Source: Variovorax paradoxus (GTDB lineage Bacteria > Pseudomonadota > Gammaproteobacteria > Burkholderiales > Burkholderiaceae_C). Taken from it: 64,000 nucleotides of DNA. The notes under the pieces were generated by a model, which did no database searches, had not been told where the DNA came from, and was given only the letters and a program-made list of their open reading frames with translations. The position numbers and the translations under genes were made by a program. This document shows positions 58,524-64,000 of the stretch, in pieces. Position 1 is the first letter of the stretch, and each line of letters opens with the position of its first letter. The stretch is taken from the NCBI RefSeq assembly GCF_022009635.1, contig NZ_CP091716.1, forward strand, positions 2,495,001 to 2,559,000, in the 5' to 3' direction.

Positions 58524-59528
58524 ATGAAAAAGCTGTTGTCGGCCGCCGGCGCCACCGCATTGCTGATGGCCTCGGCCACCGGCGTTTCCACCGCGTTCGC
58601 GGCCGACGCCATGAGCCTGATGCTCAACTGGACGCCCACGGCCGACCATGCGCCGCTCTACTACGCCAAGGCCAAGGGCTGGTACAGCGAAGCGGGCATC
58701 GACCTGAGCATCGAGGCCGGCAAGGGCTCGGCGGTGTCGGCGCAGCGCGTGGGCACCGGCGGCAGCACCCTGGGCATTTCCGATCTGCCGACCACCATCC
58801 AGGCCAAGGGCAAGGGCGCCGACGTGAAGGCGGTGATGGTCATCTACGCGAACAGCCCGCAGGGCTTCTACTGGCTGAAGTCGTCGGGCATCAACGGGCC
58901 GAAGGACTTCGCGGGCCGCAAGATCGGCAACCCGCCCGGCGATGCCGCGCGCCTCATGTGGCCGGCCTTCGCCAAGAAAGCGGGGCTCGACCCGGCCAGC
59001 GTCACCTTCGTGAACGTGAGCCCGCAGGCCAAGGTGGCGGCGCTGAAGAGCAAGTCGGTCGACATCATCAGCGACTTCTACAACGAGCACGACCTGAAGG
59101 CGCGCGAGTTCGGTGCCGACCTGGGCTTCCAGGCGTGGCGCGACGCGGGCGTGAACGTGTACGGCAATTCGCTGATCGTGAACGGCCCCTACCTGGCGAA
59201 GAACCCGGCGCAGGTGAAGAAGTTCGTGGCGGTGACGCAGCGCGCCTACGAGGCTTGCGTGAAAGACTTCGAGCCCTGCCTGCAGGCGCTCACGGCCAGC
59301 GTGAGCGGCCTTTCCCCCGACAACCAGCGCGACCAGTGGAACCGCATCAAGCAGCTGATGCGCGACGACACCACCACCAAGGTGGCGCTCGGCGCCTTCG
59401 ATGGCCAGCGCGTGAAGACCGACTACGAGCTGGTGTCTTCGCTGATCGGCATCGACAAGCCCTACGACCCCGCGACGCTCTTCACCAACGAGTTCCTCGA
59501 CAAGGGCGTGCGCATGACGCCCAACTAA
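58524..59528 (+). CDS. ABC transporter substrate-binding protein, NMT1/THI5-like
   Basis: 334 residues: signal peptide 1-27 (STAFA|ADAMSL), then LNWTPTADHAPLYYAKAKGW, the signature of NMT1/ThiY/SsuA-type binding proteins. Candidates for the ligand are pyrimidine, riboflavin-like, sulfonate or other heteroatom compounds. ATG at 58524 was chosen because TTTTGGAG ends 9 bases upstream; a GTG at 58515 is too close. It is alone on the plus strand but belongs functionally with the permease (56839) and ATPase (53055). It converges with the antiporter operon. Confidence 0.87.
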   Translation: MKKLLSAAGATALLMASATGVSTAFAADAMSLMLNWTPTADHAPLYYAKAKGWYSEAGIDLSIEAGKGSAVSAQRVGTGGSTLGISDLPTTIQAKGKGADVKAVMVIYANSPQGFYWLKSSGINGPKDFAGRKIGNPPGDAARLMWPAFAKKAGLDPASVTFVNVSPQAKVAALKSKSVDIISDFYNEHDLKAREFGADLGFQAWRDAGVNVYGNSLIVNGPYLAKNPAQVKKFVAVTQRAYEACVKDFEPCLQALTASVSGLSPDNQRDQWNRIKQLMRDDTTTKVALGAFDGQRVKTDYELVSSLIGIDKPYDPATLFTNEFLDKGVRMTPN

Positions 59529-59550
59529 GGATGGCGCCGGACCGGCCCCG

Positions 59551-59922
59551 TCAGCCCTCGTAGGGCGGGATCGGTCCCTGGTCGGAAGGCGAGGGCGGCG
59601 GCACGTCGCCGTTCTTTTGCCGCTCGCGGAACAGCGCGGCGCGCATCAGGAAGATGGTGGTGACTGGCGTGGTGAGCGCCACGAACAGCACGATCAGCAC
59701 GCCGTGCAGCGAGAAGCCGTGGTCCTGCGCCGAGAAATACACGATGGTGGCGACCGTCATCGACCACACGCCGCCGGTGGCACCCAGCGTGGGCGCGTGG
59801 ATGCGGCGAAAGAAGCTCGGCAGCCGCACCAGGCCGAAGGAGCCGATGGCCGCGAAAGCCGCGCCAAGCACCACGAAGACGGCGGTGACGATCTCGGCCC
59901 ACAGCGGCAGCGAGTCGTTCAT
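59551..59922 (-). CDS. mnhG: Na+(K+)/H+ antiporter subunit G
   Basis: 123 residues with three hydrophobic segments and the MnhG/PhaG core GSFGLVRLPSFFRRIHAPTLG. Small membrane subunit of the multisubunit cation/H+ antiporter. The C-terminus is a proline-rich hydrophilic tail. Last gene of the operon; it overlaps subunit F by ATGA. No clear terminator follows in the 22-bp convergent gap. Confidence 0.9.
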   Translation of the reverse strand: MNDSLPLWAEIVTAVFVVLGAAFAAIGSFGLVRLPSFFRRIHAPTLGATGGVWSMTVATIVYFSAQDHGFSLHGVLIVLFVALTTPVTTIFLMRAALFRERQKNGDVPPPSPSDQGPIPPYEG

Positions 59923-60197
59923 TCGATCACCTCCCCGCGCAGCAGGAACTTGGCCATCGCCGTCGAGCTGACGAAGCCGAAGAGCGCGATCAGCATCGCG
60001 GCCGCGAAGTACACGTCGCTCGAGTAGACGATGCCCAGCACCAGCATCATCAGCATGCCGTTGATGTAGAGGCAGTCCAGCGCCATCACGCGGTCTTGTG
60101 CGGAAGGGCCGATGAGCAGGCGCGCGACGGCGCAGAGCATGGCCACCGCCAGCAGGAACAGCGCGAACTTGAGCGACCAGAAAAGGATGGGCGTCAT
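59919..60197 (-). CDS. mnhF: Na+(K+)/H+ antiporter subunit F
   Basis: 92 residues with three membrane helices and the conserved RLLIGPSAQDRVMALDCLYINGM region, cited in part. Belongs to MnhF/PhaF. ATG at 60197 overlaps the subunit E stop (ATGA), and its stop overlaps subunit G. Longer upstream readings lie inside subunit E and were dropped. Confidence 0.9.
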   Translation of the reverse strand: MTPILFWSLKFALFLLAVAMLCAVARLLIGPSAQDRVMALDCLYINGMLMMLVLGIVYSSDVYFAAAMLIALFGFVSSTAMAKFLLRGEVIE

Positions 60198-60685
60198 GAT
60201 TCGAAGATCTCCATCAGCGGACGTTCGTAGCGGCTCTTGATCTGAGCGATGAAGGCCGCCTCGTCCTCGAGGTCGAACACGTGGATCAGCAGGGTGCTGC
60301 GGTCGAAGGCCACCTCGCCCCAGGCGGTTCCGGGCGTGAGGCACATGATCATCGCGAGCACCGCGAGGCCGTTGGGGTCGCGCATGTCCAGCGGTATGCG
60401 CAGGAAGCTCGCCTGGATGTGTTCGCTGCGGCGCGTGAGCAGCGCGCGCGCCACCGCGAAGACCGACACCGACATGTCGTAGAGCACGATGGCCGACAGC
60501 CGAAGCGCCACGCCGGGCCGGCGCATGCGCACCGTGGCGGGCCGCAGGCCCTGGGTCAGCAGCGGCACGGCGATGGCGAGCAGCACGCCCGACAGCAGCG
60601 TGCTTGCCTCGAGCGACTGGTTCAGCAGCAGCCAGATGACGAACAGCGCCAGGGACAGCGGCGGGGAGGGAATCAGGCGTCTCAT
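60194..60685 (-). CDS. mnhE: Na+(K+)/H+ antiporter subunit E
   Basis: 163 residues. An N-terminal hydrophobic pair of helices (SLALFVIWLLLNQSLE) is followed by the MnhE soluble-membrane domain with LTPGTAWGEV. ATG at 60685 overlaps the subunit D stop by ATGA. Part of the A(B)-C-D-E-F-G order. Confidence 0.9.
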   Translation of the reverse strand: MRRLIPSPPLSLALFVIWLLLNQSLEASTLLSGVLLAIAVPLLTQGLRPATVRMRRPGVALRLSAIVLYDMSVSVFAVARALLTRRSEHIQASFLRIPLDMRDPNGLAVLAMIMCLTPGTAWGEVAFDRSTLLIHVFDLEDEAAFIAQIKSRYERPLMEIFES

Positions 60686-62400
60686 GGCGTGGCGCCCTTT
60701 GCTTCCGCTTTGGCGGCCGGTACTGGATTGGGCACCTGCCGCGCCTGCATCACCGCCGCGCGATAGGCCGTGGGCGTGCGCAGGCCCTCGGCGGTGGCCA
60801 TCGCGTGGCGCAGCACCGGTTCGGCCCAGACCGTGAGCGCGATGCAGGTCGCGATCAGCCCGGCCACGGGCAGCACCTCGAGCGCCGGCAGCGAGGGCAG
60901 GTTGCCGTGCGGCTGGGTCCAGAAATGCCGGATGCCGGTGCGGGTCAGCGCGATCAACGCCAGGAAGCCGGAGGCGATCAGTAGCACCAGGAAAGTCCAG
61001 CCGGCGGCGCCGATCGCGCCGTTGACGCCCATCAGCCCCGTGAGCATCGCGAACTTGCCGACGAAGCCCGACAGCGGCGGCAGGCCGGTCAGCAGCAGCG
61101 TGCAGATCAGGAAGCTCAGGCCCAGGAAGGCGACACCGGCCGGAATCGCGCGGCCGTAGAGCGCCTGCGCGTCGTCGTCCAGGTTCACGTCGCTCAGCGC
61201 GCTCAGGTCTTCGGCCAGGAAAGGGGCGGTGCCCGCGGCCTCGTGCGGCGCGACGCTCATGCCGGCATTGCGCCAGCGCTCGATCATGTCGATCAGCAGG
61301 AAGAAGGCGCTCACCGCGAGGGTGGAGCTCAGCATGTAGAAGAGCGCCCCGGCCCACACGGCCGGCTGCCCCAGTCCCACCGCGGCGAGCAGCGTGCCCG
61401 CCGAGATCAGCACGCTGAAGCCCGCGAGGTTCGACAGCCGCTGCGTGCCGACGATGCCGAAGGCCGCCACGAACAGCGTCGCGATGCCCGCGCCCACCAG
61501 CACCGGCTGGCCGAAGGCGGCCGATGCGCCGGTGTCGGGCGCGAACAGCACCGTCCACAGCCGCAGCACGGTGTAGACGCCCAGCTTGGTGAGCAGCGCG
61601 AACACCGCGCCCACCGGCGACACCGCCGAGCTGTAGGCCGGCACCAGCCAGAAGTTGAGCGGCCACGCCCCTGCCTTGGCGAAGAAGGCGGTGAAGAGAA
61701 TGGCCGTGGCCGCGTGCACCAGGCCGCGGTCGCCCGGCGCGAGTTCGGCGATGCGCATGCCCAGGTCGGCCATGTTCAGCGTACCGGTCACGCCGTAGAG
61801 GATGGCGGCGCCGATCAGGAACAGCGAGGACGCCGCGAGGTTGATCGCGATGTAGTGCAGCCCCGCCTGCACGCGCAGCCGGCCGGAGCCGTGCAGCAGC
61901 AGGCCGTAGGAGGCCGCCAGCATCACCTCGAAGAACACGAACAGGTTGAACAGGTCGCCCGTGAGGAAGGCGCCGTTCAGGCCCATGAGCTGCAGCTGCA
62001 GCAGCGGATGGAAGTGCACGCCCGCGCGGTCCCAGCGCGAGGTGGAATAGATCGACGCCGCGAAGGCCACCACGCCGGTGAGCGCCACCATCATGGTCGA
62101 GAGCCGGTCGGCCACCAGCACGATGCCGAAGGGCGCGCGCCAGTTGCCCGGCAGGTACACGCCAATGGAGCCGGGTCCGCCGCCGGTTTCGGGCGCGTTC
62201 ACCCAGCGCAGCAGCGCCAGCGCCGCCAGCAGGCCGACGAGGCCCGAGACCACGCTCAGGAAAGACTTGGTGCGCCGGCGGTTCTCGCCCAGCAGCAGCA
62301 TGAGCGCGGCCGTGAGCATTGGCACGAGGATCGGCACCGCCACCAGGTGCGGCATGCTGAACTCGAGCAGCTGGTCGAGAAGGTGGAAGATTTCTGTCAT
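60682..62400 (-). CDS. mnhD: Na+(K+)/H+ antiporter subunit D
   Basis: 572 residues with about fourteen hydrophobic segments, homologous to NuoM/N proton channels. Landmarks are GVYLPGNWRAPFGIVLVADR, LTGDLFNLFVFFEVMLAASYG and a conserved lysine in LFTAFFAKAGAWPLNFWL. It carries the proton path with subunit A. The extension after the last helix is longer than in many PhaD proteins. ATG at 62400. Confidence 0.92.
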   Translation of the reverse strand: MTEIFHLLDQLLEFSMPHLVAVPILVPMLTAALMLLLGENRRRTKSFLSVVSGLVGLLAALALLRWVNAPETGGGPGSIGVYLPGNWRAPFGIVLVADRLSTMMVALTGVVAFAASIYSTSRWDRAGVHFHPLLQLQLMGLNGAFLTGDLFNLFVFFEVMLAASYGLLLHGSGRLRVQAGLHYIAINLAASSLFLIGAAILYGVTGTLNMADLGMRIAELAPGDRGLVHAATAILFTAFFAKAGAWPLNFWLVPAYSSAVSPVGAVFALLTKLGVYTVLRLWTVLFAPDTGASAAFGQPVLVGAGIATLFVAAFGIVGTQRLSNLAGFSVLISAGTLLAAVGLGQPAVWAGALFYMLSSTLAVSAFFLLIDMIERWRNAGMSVAPHEAAGTAPFLAEDLSALSDVNLDDDAQALYGRAIPAGVAFLGLSFLICTLLLTGLPPLSGFVGKFAMLTGLMGVNGAIGAAGWTFLVLLIASGFLALIALTRTGIRHFWTQPHGNLPSLPALEVLPVAGLIATCIALTVWAEPVLRHAMATAEGLRTPTAYRAAVMQARQVPNPVPAAKAEAKGATP

Positions 62401-62401
62401 T

Positions 62402-62480
62402 GGCTAGCCCCCAGGCTTGCCACTGCGTGTGCTGCGCCAACCCCCTCACGGGGGCCCGCGCCTTCGGGCGGCCGTGCGGC
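62402..62480 (+). repeat. Dispersed intergenic repeat, copy C (diverged)
   Basis: Between the subunit D start (62400) and the subunit C stop (62483). The first 57 bases align with copy B: ggctagcccccaggcttgcc, then actgcgtgt, gcgccaaccccct and ggggg; the rest (ccgcgccttcgggcggcc) is different. Against the direction of the operon it is inverted compared with copies A and B relative to their upstream stop codons. It widens an otherwise overlapping operon by 82 bp. Confidence 0.72.
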
Positions 62481-62482
62481 GC

Positions 62483-62833
62483 TCATTCCGCCTCCTGCCG
62501 TTCTTCACCGTCCACGTGGTCGGTGCCGGTGAGGCCGCGCGAGGTGAGCATCACGACCAGGAAGAGCGCCGTCATCGCGAAGCCGATCACGATGGCGGTG
62601 AGCACCAGCGCCTGCGGCATCGGGTCGGCCGTGTTGGCCAGCGTGGCCTGGAAGCCCTTGATGAGCACCGGCTCGCTGTCGACCTTGAGCCGGCCCATGC
62701 TGAAGATGAACAGGTTGACCGCGTACGAGATCAGCGTCAGGCCCATGATGACCTGGAAGGTGCGCGGGCGCAGCAGCATGTAGACGCCCGAGCCGGTGAG
62801 CACGCCGATGGCGAGTGCGAGCACGATTTCCAT
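62483..62833 (-). CDS. mnhC: Na+(K+)/H+ antiporter subunit C
   Basis: 116 residues with three membrane helices, similar to NuoK: MEIVLALAIGVLTGSGVYMLL and LISYAVNLFIFSMGR, then DPMPQALVLTAIVIGFA. The C-terminus is acidic. Its start overlaps the subunit A stop by one base (TGATG at 62831-62835). Confidence 0.92.
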   Translation of the reverse strand: MEIVLALAIGVLTGSGVYMLLRPRTFQVIMGLTLISYAVNLFIFSMGRLKVDSEPVLIKGFQATLANTADPMPQALVLTAIVIGFAMTALFLVVMLTSRGLTGTDHVDGEERQEAE

Positions 62834-64000
62834 CAGCCGGCTCCTCCCTCGGCCGCGGCGACGGCGGACGCCTCGGATTCTTTTTCTTTTTGCTCGTCGG
62901 CCCAGCGGTGGCTACGGATCGACTGGTGGGCCAGCGCGGTCAGGATCAGCATGGTGGCGCCGAGCACCAGCGCGAACACGCCGATGTCGAAGAAGAGGGC
63001 GCTGGGCACGTGCACTTCGCCCAGCACCGGCAGGTGCAGGTGCGCGGTGTGCGTGGTCAGGAAGGGGTAGCCGAAGAACACCGCGCCGCCGCCGGTGGCC
63101 AGCGCCAGCAGCAGGCCGATGGCGATCCAGCGGCGCGGGTAGATGCGCAGGTGCTCTTCCACCCATTCGGTGCCCGACACGATGAACTGCAGCACCAGCG
63201 CGACCGACATCACCAGCCCGGCGACGAAGCCGCCACCCGGCGCGTTGTGGCCGCGCATGAAGAAGTAGACCGACACCAGCACCGAGATGGGCAGCAGCAG
63301 TCGCACCAGCACGGCCGGCACCATCAGGTAGCCGACGGCGGTGTCCTTGGCGCGGCGCGGGTTCAGCAGGTCGCTGCTGCCGTCGTCGGCCTGCAGCCGC
63401 TGCTGGATCGGCAGCGCCATCGACTCGATGGCGGGGCGGAAGCGCCGCAGCAGCGCATACACCGTGAGCGCCACGATGCCCAGCACGGTGATCTCGCCGA
63501 AGGTGTCGAAGCCGCGGAAGTCGACCAGCATCACGTTGACCACGTTCGTGCCACCGCCCTCGGTGAGCGCGCGTTCGAGGAAGAAGGGCGAAATGCTCTG
63601 CGGGAATTCGCGCGTCATCATGGCCCAGGCCAGCGCGGCCATGCCGCTGCCCGCGATGGCGGCGATCAGCAAGTCGCGGCCGCGGCGGCCCCAGGGCCTG
63701 AGCCGCGCCCGCGCGGGCTGCACGACGTCCTTGCTGCGCATCGGCAGCCAGCGCAGGCCCAGCAGGATCAGCACCGTGGTGACGGCCTCGACCACCAGCT
63801 GGGTCAGCGCGAGGTCGGGGGCCGAGAACCAGATGTAGGTAACGCACGAGACCAGGCCCGCTCCTGCTGCCAGCATCAGTGCCGCCAGCCGGTGGAACTT
63901 GGCCTGCCACGCGGCGGCCACCGCGCAGGTGCCGCCGATGAGCCAGGTCATGGCGAACATCGGCGAGAAGGGCAGCAGCTCGCGCGTGCCGGGCGCGGCG
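62833..64000 (-). CDS. mnhA: Na+(K+)/H+ antiporter subunit A, fused with B domain (partial)
   Basis: The visible 389 codons run off the right edge in frame and represent the C-terminal part. They include the NuoL-like end with IWFSAPDLALTQLVVEAVTT (DUF4040 region), the MbhE-type FGEITVLGIVALTVYALL, and an MnhB domain (SVYFFMRGHNAPGGGFVAG). The B subunit is thus fused to A, as in PhaAB-type systems. No stop is seen upstream, so the start is outside the window. Confidence 0.9.
   Translation of the reverse strand, partial: AAPGTRELLPFSPMFAMTWLIGGTCAVAAAWQAKFHRLAALMLAAGAGLVSCVTYIWFSAPDLALTQLVVEAVTTVLILLGLRWLPMRSKDVVQPARARLRPWGRRGRDLLIAAIAGSGMAALAWAMMTREFPQSISPFFLERALTEGGGTNVVNVMLVDFRGFDTFGEITVLGIVALTVYALLRRFRPAIESMALPIQQRLQADDGSSDLLNPRRAKDTAVGYLMVPAVLVRLLLPISVLVSVYFFMRGHNAPGGGFVAGLVMSVALVLQFIVSGTEWVEEHLRIYPRRWIAIGLLLALATGGGAVFFGYPFLTTHTAHLHLPVLGEVHVPSALFFDIGVFALVLGATMLILTALAHQSIRSHRWADEQKEKESEASAVAAAEGGAG

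Overview
The window is G+C-rich (about two thirds by eye), densely packed and lacks insertion sequences, phage genes, CRISPR arrays or rRNA/tRNA genes that I could recognise. Gene content and order (Rieske oxygenase next to xseB-ispA-dxs, a Liv transporter, TRAP transporters, Cox-type molybdenum hydroxylase genes, a phosphonate cluster, a DctP/DctM/DctQ set, a Pha/Mnh antiporter) point to a betaproteobacterium of the Burkholderiales, most like Comamonadaceae/Variovorax. That assignment is inference from content, not from a marker gene.

Layout. 1-6784: peptide ABC transporter end, its binding protein, an M81 (MlrC-like) metallopeptidase and a DauA-like D-amino acid dehydrogenase on the minus strand, facing an XRE-cupin regulator and a secreted M20 carboxypeptidase; three copies of a TTGCG-N4-CGCAA palindrome lie between the two arms. 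6840-8888: DUF3300 lipoprotein with a huge glutamine-rich tail. 9056-13193: five translationally coupled minus-strand genes (sulfurtransferase, His-containing DUF2796 protein, ABC ATPase, FtsX-type permease, DUF3299 protein) that resemble a Zrg-type zinc system. 13249-18674: DMT exporter, Rieske oxygenase, and housekeeping xseB-ispA-dxs. 18816-23383: livKHMGF branched-chain amino acid transporter. 23604-27242: TRAP transporter (binding protein convergent with its two membrane genes). 27404-30140: SenA/EgtB-like protein and an MFS permease.

30220-41061 is a complete 2-aminoethylphosphonate (AEP) uptake and degradation cluster: the minus arm has the binding protein, ATPase, fused double permease and the transaminase PhnW; the plus arm has the GntR regulator, phosphonoacetate hydrolase PhnA, phosphonoacetaldehyde dehydrogenase PhnY, a PhnZ-type HD-domain oxygenase and an aminophosphonate-type FAD oxidoreductase. 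A palindrome over the divergent promoters is the probable operator. 41083-43976: omega-amino acid transaminase, divergent LysR regulator and a SnoaL-like protein.

43986-53035: a GAF-Fis regulator facing a molybdenum hydroxylase operon in the order S-L-M-D-E-G-XdhC. Active-site loop and gene order both mark it as form II, so the substrate is probably not CO. 53055-59528: a TetR-controlled unit of unknown substrate made of an NMT1/SsuA-type ABC transporter plus a DapA-family lyase, an epimerase-like protein and a GNAT protein; two TetR-type palindromes flank the regulator gene. 59551-64000: Pha/Mnh-type Na+(K+)/H+ antiporter operon running off the right edge. A roughly 90-bp repeat occurs three times in intergenic gaps (34345, 49045, 62402).

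The best candidates for new biology are the TetR/DapA/epimerase/ABC unit, the SenA-like protein that lacks one iron-ligand histidine, the mixed phosphonate pathway, and the Zrg-like operon coupled to a sulfurtransferase. No intergenic gap exceeds about 230 bases.
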